Source: an uncultured Phycisphaerales bacterium
GTDB lineage: Bacteria > Planctomycetota > Phycisphaerae > Sedimentisphaerales > Anaerobacaceae
Direction of reading: 5' to 3'
DNA: 64,000 nt
NCBI GenBank assembly: GCA_937927975.1
Contig: CALEZT010000270.1
Coordinates: forward strand, 1-64,000
The translations under genes and the position numbers were made by a program. How positions within the stretch are numbered: the stretch's first letter is position 1; every line of letters begins with the position of its first letter. Below the pieces are notes generated by a model. The model worked only from the letters and a program-made list of their open reading frames with translations. It did not search any database and was not told the DNA's origin. Below, in pieces: positions 54,509 through 63,738 of the stretch.

Positions 54509-55717
54509 TCAGTGCACATCGGAAACCGTGAAAATCGGCAAATACAAGGCAATGACGACGACCAGGACGATTACGCCGACTGTAGTGATCATGACGGGTT
54601 CGAGCAGCCGGGTGAGGGTGTCGATGGTTGCCGAGATCTTGCGTTCATAATGATCGCTGGTCTTCTGCAGGATCTTGGGCAACGAGCCGCTCTCTTCGCC
54701 GACCTGCGTCATCTTGACGACCATGTTCGGGAAGAAACCCGTCGCGGTCATCCCTAACGCGACGTTCGACCCGGCCATCACGTGTTGCCTGACCCTGGTG
54801 ACCGCGGAAATGATGACGTCGTTGGAGCTCATGCCTCGCAGGATGTCGAACGTTTCCAGCACAGGCACGCCTGCCTCGAGCAGCGTGGCCACGGTCTTGC
54901 AGAACATCGCGATGAATGCCTCGGAAAAGAGCTTCCCGAACAGAGGCAGCCGCAAGACGACCCGGCTCAGCAGTTGGTGACCGCTTTGGGTCTTCAACAG
55001 CGTCACAATCACGAAGATCAGGCCGATCAAGGCGACCAGCAGATAGGGCGCATTATGGCATAACAGAGTGTACACGCTGAGGAAGCCTCGCGTGAACGCG
55101 GGAAGGTTACTCCCGATCTGGGAGAAGATCGCCTGAAACCGCGGGATGATCAGCGTCATAACGCCGATCACGATCGCGGTGATCAGGACCAGAACGAAGA
55201 TGGGATAGGCGACGGCGCTCTGGACCTTCTTGGCGATGCGGTCCCGACTGTCGAAGTACTCCGCCAGAATCCGCAAAGCTTGCCCCAGATCGCCGCTCGT
55301 CTCGCCCGCGATGACGATGGCCAACGCCAGATGGTTGAAAATATGGGGAAACTCCTTGAGGCTGTCGGACAACAGCGTGCCTTCGGCGACCTTGGCAAGA
55401 GCGTGTTGCAGGACGCGGCGAAGCTGCAGGTTTTCCGTGTCTTCCGCGACAATCTCCAGCGCATTGGTGATGCTCAGACCGCCTTCGAGCATCGTGCTCA
55501 ACTGCCACGACACGGCGCCCAGGTCGGCCGAACGCACCCGCCCGCGATGCGTGGTCTTGTGCTTGCCGACGCCGGTCCCTGCGGTTTCATTGACTTTGAC
55601 CGGCGTGAGATTCCTGTGGTGCAGCATCTCCAAGGCTTCGTGGGCCGAATTGGCCGCCAGCAGTCCTTCGCGCCGTGCGCCTGCATGGTCGCGGGCAATA
55701 TACGTGTAGCTCTTCAT
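54509..55717 (-). CDS. pilC: PilC/GspF inner-membrane platform protein
   Basis: 402 residues, the usual length. Two duplicated GspF domains are visible: LRRVLQHALAKVAEGTLLSDSL and then ESGSLPKILQKTSDHYERKI, each followed by membrane segments (AYPIFVLVLITAIVIGVMTLIIP; ITTVGVIVLVVVIALYLPIF). Its ATG lies 6 bases after the pilB stop, and GGGAGAGG lies within the pilB end. It provides the inner-membrane platform on which PilB acts. A short N-terminal domain (YIARDHAGARREGLLAANSAHEALEML) is the usual PilC start. Confidence 0.93.
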   Translation of the reverse strand: MKSYTYIARDHAGARREGLLAANSAHEALEMLHHRNLTPVKVNETAGTGVGKHKTTHRGRVRSADLGAVSWQLSTMLEGGLSITNALEIVAEDTENLQLRRVLQHALAKVAEGTLLSDSLKEFPHIFNHLALAIVIAGETSGDLGQALRILAEYFDSRDRIAKKVQSAVAYPIFVLVLITAIVIGVMTLIIPRFQAIFSQIGSNLPAFTRGFLSVYTLLCHNAPYLLVALIGLIFVIVTLLKTQSGHQLLSRVVLRLPLFGKLFSEAFIAMFCKTVATLLEAGVPVLETFDILRGMSSNDVIISAVTRVRQHVMAGSNVALGMTATGFFPNMVVKMTQVGEESGSLPKILQKTSDHYERKISATIDTLTRLLEPVMITTVGVIVLVVVIALYLPIFTVSDVH

Positions 55718-55722
55718 CGTTG

Positions 55723-57483
55723 TCAGGCCTCTCCCATGGATGCGACTCGAAGGACTTCCTCGGGGGTGGTCAGACCCCGCAGAGCGGCCTGAATTCCGCT
55801 GTCCAGGAGACTGCCGTATCCTTTGCCCCGGACGGCTGCCTTGATCTGCGCCTCGCTCTCACCGGCGATGATCCGATCGCCGATGTCCTCGTCCACGACG
55901 AGGAATTCGAAGATGGGCAGCCGCCCATGATAGCCGGTTTGGCTGCAGATGGGGCAGCCCTTGCCCCGCCGGAACTGGGCACTGCCGATCTTGTCGCGGT
56001 CGAGTTTCATACGCCGCAGCGTTTCGTCCGACGGCTGCGCGGGTTCTTTGCAGTTCTCGCAGATCTTGCGAACGAGCCGCTGGGCCACGATCAGATTCAA
56101 CGTGGACGCCAGCAGGTAACGCTCGATTCCCATGTACGCAAGCCGGCTGATCGCGCTGGGCGCGTCGTTCGTGTGGAAGGTGCTCAGGACCAGGTGACCC
56201 GTCAGAGAGGCCTTGATCGCGATCTCCACGGTCTCTTTGTCGCGGATCTCGCCGATCAGGATGATGTTCGGATCCTGTCGGAGAATGGCGCGAAGGCTCA
56301 GGGCGAAGTCCAATCCGATCTCGGGCTTGACCTGGATCTGATTGATGCCCGCCAATCGATACTCCACGGGGTCTTCCACCGTGGTGATGTTCATCGTCGG
56401 ACTCTTGAGATAGTTCAAAGCCGCGTAGAGAGTCGTGCTCTTGCCGCTGCCGGTCGGACCGGTGACGATGATGATGCCGTGAGGCCGCGCCAACATGGCC
56501 CTCAACTCCATCAGCGCCTCCGGCTCGATGCCCAGCCGGTTCAGGTCATGGGTGACCGCCGCGGTGTCGAGGATTCGCATGACTACCTTCTCCCCGTAGA
56601 TGGTGGGGATGGTCGAGACGCGAACGTCGATGTCTCGTCCGGAGGCCCGGATCCTCAGGCGTCCGTCCTGCGGGAGCCTCCGCTCGGCGATGTTCATCTG
56701 CGCCAACACCTTGATCCGGGCGACCACCGCCGCATGCATTCTCTTCGGGGGCGGCACGACCTCTCGGAGCAATCCGTCCACTCGGATGCGCACGTCGGTT
56801 GTCTCCGCCTGTGGCTCGATGTGAATGTCGCTCGCTCGATTCTTGACGGCTTGTCGCAGCAGCAGATCGACGAACCGGATGACCGGCGCCTGATTGGCGG
56901 CCTCCTCGCCGCCGGGCTCGCTTTCGAGTTGATCCCGCGTCGGGAGACTCGCCGCGATCTCTTCGTCCGCGTCGTTCTCGGTGGCGATGAGGTCGCGGAT
57001 CTGGCGTTCCTCGATGTCCGAGCCGTGGTAGATGGCCTCGATCGCGCGTCGGATTTCAGCAGGAGCGCTGATGACCGGCTTGATCGGACACTGCATTTTC
57101 AGCATCACCGTGTCGATGGCCACCACGTCGAGCGGGTCGGCCATCGCAGTCACCAGTTTGCCGTCCGCCTCGCGAAGAACCAGCAGACAGAACCGCTTGG
57201 CGATGCTCTCCGGCAGCAATCGCGCGACTCTTGCATCGATCGTCGAGTGGTCGTCCAAGCCGACGTAGTCCATCCGCAAGTGCTCGGCCAGCACCGTACT
57301 GAGGGTCAGGTCGTCGATGAGACGCCGCCGAATGAGCACTTCGCCGATGCGACCGCCCTTTTCACGCTGCTCGTCGATCGCTTCAAGCAACTCATCCCGT
57401 GTGATGATGCCCTTGCCCACGAGGAACTGGCCGAACGGATCGTGGCTTTCCAACGATGAAGGGCTTTCGATTGTTGTCTTCAT
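55723..57483 (-). CDS. pilB: PilB/GspE assembly ATPase
   Basis: 586 residues. MshEN-type N-terminal domain (GQFLVGKGIITRDELLEAID; LRMDYVGLDDHS) leads to the AAA-like ATPase: IIVTGPTGSGKSTTLY Walker A near residue 343, Asp box, LIGEIRDKETVEIAIKASLTGH with Walker B near 410 and the His box in LVLSTFHTNDAP. Four Cys in CENC (about 476) and CPIC (about 513) form the zinc site of PilB/GspE. It polymerises the pilin in an ATP-dependent way. First gene of the operon; ATG has GAGGT upstream. No retraction ATPase PilT is seen in this window. Confidence 0.94.
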   Translation of the reverse strand: MKTTIESPSSLESHDPFGQFLVGKGIITRDELLEAIDEQREKGGRIGEVLIRRRLIDDLTLSTVLAEHLRMDYVGLDDHSTIDARVARLLPESIAKRFCLLVLREADGKLVTAMADPLDVVAIDTVMLKMQCPIKPVISAPAEIRRAIEAIYHGSDIEERQIRDLIATENDADEEIAASLPTRDQLESEPGGEEAANQAPVIRFVDLLLRQAVKNRASDIHIEPQAETTDVRIRVDGLLREVVPPPKRMHAAVVARIKVLAQMNIAERRLPQDGRLRIRASGRDIDVRVSTIPTIYGEKVVMRILDTAAVTHDLNRLGIEPEALMELRAMLARPHGIIIVTGPTGSGKSTTLYAALNYLKSPTMNITTVEDPVEYRLAGINQIQVKPEIGLDFALSLRAILRQDPNIILIGEIRDKETVEIAIKASLTGHLVLSTFHTNDAPSAISRLAYMGIERYLLASTLNLIVAQRLVRKICENCKEPAQPSDETLRRMKLDRDKIGSAQFRRGKGCPICSQTGYHGRLPIFEFLVVDEDIGDRIIAGESEAQIKAAVRGKGYGSLLDSGIQAALRGLTTPEEVLRVASMGEA

Positions 57484-57723
57484 ACCATAGACCTCTATTT
57501 GGGGATCCTATCGGTCGTGCCGAAGTACTGCTTTAGCTGCGATACAGGGAAACGCCGGTGGAATTGGCCAGGTGTCGTGACACGCCGGACCGCAGTTTCC
57601 CCGCGAAAACGCAACGAAGGAGTCGAGAACGTCCGATATGCGACGACGGAGAATCTCCCTCCGGCCAACGGAGAGTCCTGTAACGCCAGGCGAGTCGCTG
57701 CGTCTCTTGAATGGAGGTGGATC

Positions 57724-58368
57724 GTGCGACTGAAGAGCAAGGATATGTCGGGATTACGCCATGCGAAACGTGTCCTGCTCGTCCTGGCGGCAGGCGGGAT
57801 GGTGGCCGCCGTGTCCACGATTGCCTTGCTGCGCCATCCCCAGACGCCGGCAGCTCCCGGACGGCAGGAAACCCTGGTGTCCGATCCACCCGACCTTGAT
57901 GATTCGTCCTCCGGCGAGCCCCTGCCTTTGGGCAGCCTCTTCGGGTGCAACCGTCCTGCTCCGCCCCCGGTCTTTTTCCACATGCCGTCCTTGCGGGACA
58001 ACGGGGGTCCAGACCTCGATACTCCCGCCGCAGCGATACAGACGATTCTGTCGCTGATCGACAAAGGAGCGATAAATGAATTGGCCGCCTGCGTGCTTGA
58101 AGAGACGGATTGTGTGCCGGATGGCCTGTATCCCCGCTTTCTGGGCGGGCCTATCGGGCTTGTCGAGGTAATTGAAGAGGACGATGGTGCAACGGTGGTG
58201 TGGGAGGCGGCGGTACACACGGAGTTCTCGGTACAGGACAGACGCCGGTTCGCCGGCGAAACGATGATGCTGACAAGCCGCCTGGTGCGGGTGGAAGGGC
58301 TATGGAAGCTCGTGCAGTTGCACGATGGAGGCGACGATGGCTCGGAACACAATCGCTCGGCGAATTGA
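57724..58368 (+). CDS. Small membrane-anchored protein, unknown (SnoaL/NTF2-like region)
   Basis: 214 residues from GTG 57724, chosen because GGAGG lies 7 bases upstream; a longer in-frame start at 57499 is unlikely. A membrane helix (RVLLVLAAGGMVAAVSTIALL) anchors the protein near the N-terminus. A low-complexity Pro-rich stretch follows (RPAPPPVFFHMP), then a region of about 100 residues (AIQTILSLIDKGAINELAACV; VRVEGLWKLVQLHDG) that could be an NTF2-like cone fold. I do not recognise a family. It overlaps the LRR gene by 32 bases, so the two are translationally coupled and may act together. It is divergent from the pil operon, 240 bases between starts. Confidence 0.7.
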   Translation: MRLKSKDMSGLRHAKRVLLVLAAGGMVAAVSTIALLRHPQTPAAPGRQETLVSDPPDLDDSSSGEPLPLGSLFGCNRPAPPPVFFHMPSLRDNGGPDLDTPAAAIQTILSLIDKGAINELAACVLEETDCVPDGLYPRFLGGPIGLVEVIEEDDGATVVWEAAVHTEFSVQDRRRFAGETMMLTSRLVRVEGLWKLVQLHDGGDDGSEHNRSAN

Positions 58369-60418
58369 GGCAGTGGCGATCCTGCTGATTCTCCTCGGAA
58401 CCGCCGCGGGCTTGCGGGCTGACGAAATCGCCCTGTCGCCGCCGCAGAGGCAGACGCCAGCGACGAAGACCCTGTCTTTTCCGCCGGACAAATGGATCGG
58501 CAGTCTGTCGCTTGAACCCGATTCCGGCCCGGGTTGGGATCCGAAGGGCGTGAGGTTGTTCGACGAATGGGAGCACCTCGGTCCGGCGCGAGGCGAGGTC
58601 CGCGTGCCGCAGGATCGGCATGTCTGGCTGAACGTTCGTCTGGGCTTGAGTCCTCGCGAGACGGCGCGGTTACAGAGGGAGAATCCGCAGGCGTATCAGT
58701 TTGACCTCGCCGACCGAGTCCGTACGCCGCCGAGCGACCTGTCCGGGCTGCTGCCGCTCGATCCGAACGACCTGTTCCGGCTCTCGGTCGGCTCTCCGAT
58801 GCACCAAAGGACCGGAGCAGCCCCGGCGTTCTTCGAGCCGATCGGCCGTCTGACGGGACTCCAGATCCTGAGCCTCTACGGCACCGGCATCACCGACGCC
58901 GGTCTGGAATGCCTGCGGCCCCTGCGTTCGCTCAAAGCCCTGGAACTCACGCAATCCTCCATCGGGACCCGAGGGCTGGCGGTCCTGAAGGACCTCCCTG
59001 CGCTGGAGCATCTGGAACTTGCTGTGGGTGTGACGGATGCGGGCCTCAAAGAAGTGGCCCAGGCGCCCAGCCTGCGATGGCTGAACCTCGTCCACGGCCA
59101 GTTCTGGGGTCCCGGCCTGGCTGAACTGGCCAAGCTGCCCCGGCTGGAACGGCTGTGCATTCAAAGCGTCCTCTCCGACCGGCACCTCCAGCACCTGGAT
59201 GGCCTGACACGTCTCAAGGGTTTGGCTCTCTGGTACGTGGGCGATGCTCTCACCGACGCCAGCCTGGCCTCTATCGCCAGGATGGAGAGCCTGGAAGAGC
59301 TGTACATCGTCATGAGCAGTCCGAAGTTCACTCCGGCCGGCATCGCCCATCTGAAGAACCTCAAGCATATCAAGACGGTGGACTTCGGAGCGTACACCTG
59401 GACCGGCCGGGCGGGAGAACTCTACGGCGACGAGGTCGCCCGCCAACTGGCGAACATCCCAAGTCTTGAATCCGTTCAGAGAGTCTCTTATCTCTCCGCT
59501 GAGGGCGTGAAGATGCTGTCGACTCTGCCGAAGCTCAGGCACCTGGATATCAGCCTGCGAGATTCGCGGATCGGCTATCAAGGCCCTTGTGGCCTGGCGA
59601 GCCTCAAGTCCCTGGCGAGCCTTCACATCAATTGCGGCGATCCACTATCCGATGCCGACCTCGCGACCCTGGAGTCCTTGACCGGCCTCAAGACGCTGCT
59701 CATCTCGTGTCCGGCCGTGAGCGACCGCGGCCTGGCGTCCATCGGCAAGCTGAGGCAGTTGGAGGACCTGACGCTGATGACCTGCGTCACTCGCACCGGC
59801 TTGAACCATCTGAACGGCCTGTCAAAGCTGCGCCACTTGCAGGTGACCTGCCGGAGAATGAGCAGCCAGGCTGTGCCGGCCGAGGAGACGACGCTGGATC
59901 TGTCCGGACTCAGGAGCATGAAGAACATGAATCTGACCGGCGTGCCCATGGACGACGAAGACTGTGCCTTCCTCGGGCAGCTTTCCTCTCTGAAGGTGCT
60001 GATGATTCAACCGCCTTCGCCATTGGAGGGAGGGTCCCTGCGCCATTTGGAGAATCTGCCCGAACTGACTCGTCTTTCGCTGTGCAACCTCTCGAACTGT
60101 TCGGGCGGGGATCTGGCCTCCCTGAGCGGCTTGCCGAAGCTTAGAAATCTGTCGATCTTTGGGGATTTGCCCGACGCGACGCTGAAGGCTCTGGCGGGTC
60201 CTGCGAGCCTCCGATCGCTCGATGTGAGGACGAACGCCCCCATCCACAGGGAGACGGTGGTCGACCTGGGCGCAAGGCTCCCCCATCTCGAGGACGTTCA
60301 CATCAGCGAGATGCCTCCGTGGCTGACTCGACCCGCCAGCGTCCCGCCGCGTGGTCCGGTCACTCCGCCTCCCACAGACCGCCGGACCTCAACACCCACG
60401 CGCCCGGGCAGAAGGTGA
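58337..60418 (+). CDS. Exported leucine-rich-repeat protein
   Basis: 693 residues from ATG 58337, five bases after GGAGG. The signal peptide is clear (AVAILLILLGTAAGLRADE). From about residue 170 to 660, repeats of the form LxxLxxLxLxxxxITDxGLxxL recur (GLQILSLYGTGITDAGLECL; GLKTLLISCPAVSDRGLASI), the F-box/internalin-like LRR type frequent in Planctomycetota. A Pro/Arg-rich tail (PVTPPPTDRRTSTPTRPGRR) ends the protein. LRRs bind proteins. The N-terminal 150 residues are not recognised. It is translated with the preceding membrane-anchored protein, so they may form a complex. The 174-bp nested inverted repeat starts 34 bases after its stop. Confidence 0.86.
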   Translation: MARNTIARRIEAVAILLILLGTAAGLRADEIALSPPQRQTPATKTLSFPPDKWIGSLSLEPDSGPGWDPKGVRLFDEWEHLGPARGEVRVPQDRHVWLNVRLGLSPRETARLQRENPQAYQFDLADRVRTPPSDLSGLLPLDPNDLFRLSVGSPMHQRTGAAPAFFEPIGRLTGLQILSLYGTGITDAGLECLRPLRSLKALELTQSSIGTRGLAVLKDLPALEHLELAVGVTDAGLKEVAQAPSLRWLNLVHGQFWGPGLAELAKLPRLERLCIQSVLSDRHLQHLDGLTRLKGLALWYVGDALTDASLASIARMESLEELYIVMSSPKFTPAGIAHLKNLKHIKTVDFGAYTWTGRAGELYGDEVARQLANIPSLESVQRVSYLSAEGVKMLSTLPKLRHLDISLRDSRIGYQGPCGLASLKSLASLHINCGDPLSDADLATLESLTGLKTLLISCPAVSDRGLASIGKLRQLEDLTLMTCVTRTGLNHLNGLSKLRHLQVTCRRMSSQAVPAEETTLDLSGLRSMKNMNLTGVPMDDEDCAFLGQLSSLKVLMIQPPSPLEGGSLRHLENLPELTRLSLCNLSNCSGGDLASLSGLPKLRNLSIFGDLPDATLKALAGPASLRSLDVRTNAPIHRETVVDLGARLPHLEDVHISEMPPWLTRPASVPPRGPVTPPPTDRRTSTPTRPGRR

Positions 60419-60451
60419 TCCCGCGAATCGAATCGCGAGGATCGGCGCGAC

Positions 60452-60625
60452 TGATACGGATTCGGATTGATTCGTGCGCGGGTCTTGTCATCCTGAACGC
60501 AGCGCAGCGAAGTGAAGGATCTGGCTCGCGAACGAGAGAAACCTCTCGTCCTGTGCCCAGGTCCTTCGGCTGCGCCTCAGGACGACAAATCCTCGCCACG
60601 CACGAATCGTTTCGAATCCGTATGA
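60452..60625. repeat. 174-bp nested imperfect inverted repeat (MITE/REP-like)
   Basis: One large imperfect palindrome centred near 60538. The outer arms are 60452-60481 (TGATACGGATTCGG...) and about 60594-60625, about 26 of 30 identical after reverse complementing. Middle arms 60486-60524 (TGTCATCCTGAACGCAGCGC) and 60557-60587 (whose reverse complement starts TGTCGTCCTGAG) match with a small gap. The core is a perfect ACGAGAG-AAAC-CTCTCGT hairpin (60532-60549). No ORF lies within. The middle arm resembles the GTCATCCTGAGCGAAGCG-type repeat widespread in environmental genomes. Confidence 0.82.
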
Positions 60626-60629
60626 ACTG

Positions 60630-60659
60630 CTGACAGGAGCCGGAGCTTTGGTGTAGAAT
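60630..60659 (+). promoter_or_regulatory. Candidate sigma-70 promoter of the HzsA-like gene
   Basis: CTGACA (60630-60635), 18-base spacer, TAGAAT (60654-60659), 62 bases before the start codon. It begins 5 bases after the nested inverted repeat ends. Confidence 0.6.
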
Positions 60660-60721
60660 GGCGTCGAGAGCCCGGGTGGCGCGCCGGGCGGATCGAAGTG
60701 GATGTTTGTGGGAGATCTTCG

Positions 60722-63706
60722 ATGCGGCTTGTCGGATTGGCTTTCTTCGTGGCCCTGCTGGGACCGGTTGTGAACTGCCCGGCCGCTGTCGAGACCGGAC
60801 GGGACGACGGCTTGACCGTCGAAGAAGAGACCCGCATTCAACTGTCGCGTCTGGCGGGAGAGGCCTGCCCTGTCGGGGCCGCGGTCGTCGAGTTCGAAGA
60901 ATGCTCCGCCCGCTTTGTTCGGTTCCAGATCCGCCGCACGTTCGGCGGCCAGGCGTGCGTGGATGAATTGGAGGTCTACGGTCCCGCCGACGGTCGCAAC
61001 CTGGCGTTGGCCCAAGGCGGCGCCAAGGCCACAGCGTCCTCGGCCCTGGACCATCCGCTTCACAAGGTCGAACACCTCAACGATGGACGGTACGGCAATC
61101 CTCGCAGTTGGATTCCGCGAACCGACGGCGTCGAATGGGCCCAGATCGAGTTGCCCGAGTCGGCGAGAATCTCCCGCGTGGTCTTCTCCCGCGACCGCAC
61201 CGGCGCATATCGCGACCGCCATCCCGCCGAGGTCGAGGTGCTGGTTTCATCGGACGGGCAGGCCTGGACCTCGGTCGCAAGGCGCGTCTTCGACGCCTCG
61301 CCGTTTGCAGAAGCGGGTCTTCAATTTCCGGCAAGTTCGTTGTCCGAGAAGTCCTGGTCCGGCGTGGTCGAGTACGCGTTTCTGCGGGAGCGCGAGACCT
61401 GGGCCGCCCTGAACGCCGAGGACTATCTCTCTCCCCTCGTCCACGACCGCCCCGCCAACCCCGGCGGCGAGCCCTACTGGGGCCGCGTGGCCCGCATGGA
61501 CGCACTGACGCGCACGCTGACGCAGTTGGGAGACTTGATCGAACGCCTGGGCGAGCGTGGAGTGGACATTACGCGCGAACGCGACGCATTACAAAATCTC
61601 CGCCGTCGAGCGGCCGAGCGATTGGGCGCCGACGCGCTCTATCTCGAAGCCCGGCGGGCCAAGCGTGACCTCTTCTTCCGCGATCCCCTGCTCGCATCGC
61701 TCGACCGCGTGCTCTTCGCCAAGCAGCATCCGCTCAAGCCCTCGCACAACTACAGCGATCACTTCGACTCGCTCTTCGCCCCCGGCGGTGGCATCTACGT
61801 GCTCGAAATCCCGCGCAGCGAGGGCCGACTGGACCCCGCGCGAGGCCGCGTGCGACAACTGTTCGACGCCACGGAAGGCATCGCCCGTCATCCGGTCTGC
61901 GACTTCGACGGACGCACCGTGTACTTCGCCTATCGGCCCGACAAACCCGAGGTCGAAGGATGGAAGTCATACTGGCACCTGTGGTCGGTAGCTGCCGACG
62001 GCTCCGGCCTGCGCCGCCTGACCGAGGGCCCCTATCACGACTTCGATCCCGTCGTCCTGCCCGACGGCGGACTGGGCTTCATGTCGACGCGATGTCACGT
62101 GCGATTCCTCTGCTGGCGGCCGCAGGCCTACGTGCTGCACCGCATGGAGCCCGACGGCTCGGGCATCCGCCGGCTCTCGCATGCCAACCTCAGCGAGTGG
62201 GGCCCCTCGATCATGAGCGACGGACGGATTCTCTGGACGCGGTCGGAGTATCAGGACAAAGGGGCCGACTTCGGCCACACGCTCTGGGCGATTCGTCCCG
62301 ACGGGACAGGGCCCGAACTGGTCTTCGGCAACAACACCCCCTACTGCTACGGGCACGGGCAAGAGGTCCCCGGGACCGGCGAGGTGGTCGCCACGCTCAT
62401 CTCGCACGGCGATCACCAGGGCCCGATCGCATTGATCGATCTGAGCCGCCAGCCGTACGACACCGCCGCGATTACGAACATCACGCCGGACACGCCTCCG
62501 CAATACCAGATGGACCGGTCTTATTCGCGGACGTTCCGCGACCCTGCGCCGGTGTCGCGAGATCATTTCCTCGTCAGCCACAATCCCGGCGACGGCGACC
62601 ACTGGGGCCTCTATCTCATCGACCGCTACGGCAACCGCGAACTGCTCTATCTCGACCCGCGGATCAGCAGCAAGAAGCCCAGCCCGCTTCGGCCGCGCGT
62701 CAAGCCGCCGGTGCTGGCCAGCGCGATCGATCCCGACCTCGCGGCCCGCGGCCTGGGCGAGTTCGTCGTGCAGGACGTCTATGAAGGCCTGGGTTCAAGC
62801 GTCGAACGGGGACGGATCCGATACCTCCGCGTCGTCGAGGAAGTGCCCTCGTCGCTCGAGATGCTCCCGTGCGGCGAGTATCGCGCCGATTACGAGGCCT
62901 TCGAGGACTTCTACGCCAGCCCCGTCCATCTCGTGCAGGGCCCGCCGCGAAGCTATGTCACCCGAACGCGAAACGCACTCGAGCGGCACTCGTTCCGCAC
63001 GGGAAGCGCGGCCCCCGCAGGCGAGGCCGTGACCGTTACCGAGAAGCTCGGCTGGCCCAGCTTCGTCGCCAAGGCCTCGCTCGGCGCCGCCGATGTGAGC
63101 CCCGATGGGTCGACGCGATTCCTGGCGCCCGCGGGCAAGGTGCTCTATTTCCAGGCGCTCGACGCCCACTACAATGAAGTCCAGCGGATGCGCAGCGTCG
63201 TTCAACTTCAGCCCGGCGAGCAGCGAGGCTGCATCGGATGTCACGACGACCGCCGGGCCGTGCCAAGGTCGCGCCGGCCGGGGACCGCGATGGCCTCTCC
63301 GGCGCAACCGCTCACTCCGCCGCCCTGGGGCGCCGGGCCCTTCGATTACCAGCGCATCGTACAGCCCGTTCTGAACAACCGCTGCGTATCCTGCCACGAT
63401 GGCCGTCCCGAATTCGGACCCGACCTCCGCGGCACGAGGGACGCCCAGCGCATCCCCGCCTCCTATCGCTCGCTGATCTCGGGCGGCTGGGTCCACTACT
63501 TCGACTGGGCCTGGGGCTCGCGTCACTTCAAGGGCGAGCCGCTCACTTTCGGCACGCTCCAAAGCCCCCTCTTCACCGCCCTGAAATCGCAAGCGCATCG
63601 GGATGTTCGTCTGGAACCCGACGAGCTTCGCGCGATAAAGGAATGGATCGATCTGAATTGCCCGCTCTGGCCCGATTATCAGTACCGACTCGATCGGCCG
63701 CAGTGA
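60722..63706 (+). CDS. Exported HzsA-related dihaem protein with N-terminal discoidin-like domain
   Basis: 994 residues from ATG 60722 (GGGAG upstream), signal peptide VGLAFFVALLGPVVNCPAA. Residues about 55-190 look like an F5/8 type C (discoidin) domain: ARFVRFQIRRTFGGQACVDE, RTDGVEWAQIELPES, HPAEVEVLVSSDGQAW. A PD40-like propeller follows (VCDFDGRTVYFAYRPDKPEV; PDGGLGFMSTRCHVRFLCWR), of the kind in the middle domain of hydrazine synthase alpha and its 'HzsA-related' homologues. Two c-type haem motifs come late: CIGCH near residue 836 and CVSCH near 888. Hydrazine synthase alpha also has two haems, but the other anammox subunits are absent here and this family is widespread in non-anammox Planctomycetota. 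An extracytoplasmic redox or sugar-linked role is likely; the reaction is unknown. Confidence 0.88.
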   Translation: MRLVGLAFFVALLGPVVNCPAAVETGRDDGLTVEEETRIQLSRLAGEACPVGAAVVEFEECSARFVRFQIRRTFGGQACVDELEVYGPADGRNLALAQGGAKATASSALDHPLHKVEHLNDGRYGNPRSWIPRTDGVEWAQIELPESARISRVVFSRDRTGAYRDRHPAEVEVLVSSDGQAWTSVARRVFDASPFAEAGLQFPASSLSEKSWSGVVEYAFLRERETWAALNAEDYLSPLVHDRPANPGGEPYWGRVARMDALTRTLTQLGDLIERLGERGVDITRERDALQNLRRRAAERLGADALYLEARRAKRDLFFRDPLLASLDRVLFAKQHPLKPSHNYSDHFDSLFAPGGGIYVLEIPRSEGRLDPARGRVRQLFDATEGIARHPVCDFDGRTVYFAYRPDKPEVEGWKSYWHLWSVAADGSGLRRLTEGPYHDFDPVVLPDGGLGFMSTRCHVRFLCWRPQAYVLHRMEPDGSGIRRLSHANLSEWGPSIMSDGRILWTRSEYQDKGADFGHTLWAIRPDGTGPELVFGNNTPYCYGHGQEVPGTGEVVATLISHGDHQGPIALIDLSRQPYDTAAITNITPDTPPQYQMDRSYSRTFRDPAPVSRDHFLVSHNPGDGDHWGLYLIDRYGNRELLYLDPRISSKKPSPLRPRVKPPVLASAIDPDLAARGLGEFVVQDVYEGLGSSVERGRIRYLRVVEEVPSSLEMLPCGEYRADYEAFEDFYASPVHLVQGPPRSYVTRTRNALERHSFRTGSAAPAGEAVTVTEKLGWPSFVAKASLGAADVSPDGSTRFLAPAGKVLYFQALDAHYNEVQRMRSVVQLQPGEQRGCIGCHDDRRAVPRSRRPGTAMASPAQPLTPPPWGAGPFDYQRIVQPVLNNRCVSCHDGRPEFGPDLRGTRDAQRIPASYRSLISGGWVHYFDWAWGSRHFKGEPLTFGTLQSPLFTALKSQAHRDVRLEPDELRAIKEWIDLNCPLWPDYQYRLDRPQ

Positions 63707-63738
63707 GAAAGAGCGTGGCTCGTGCCCGGCTCTTTCTC
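63705..63738 (+). terminator. Terminator-like hairpin after the HzsA-like gene
   Basis: Perfect 10-bp stem GAGAAAGAGC / GCTCTTTCTC with an inner GGC-TCGT-GCC, overlapping the last base pair of the stop codon. No T tract follows (GGGAGG), so it may stabilise the mRNA end or terminate weakly. Confidence 0.5.

Noticed and set aside
60722..63706. Hydrazine synthase and an anammox metabolism
   Set aside because: Only an alpha-like protein with an extra domain is present; beta/gamma subunits, hydrazine dehydrogenase and nitrite enzymes are not in the window, and relatives of this family are common in non-anammox bacteria.
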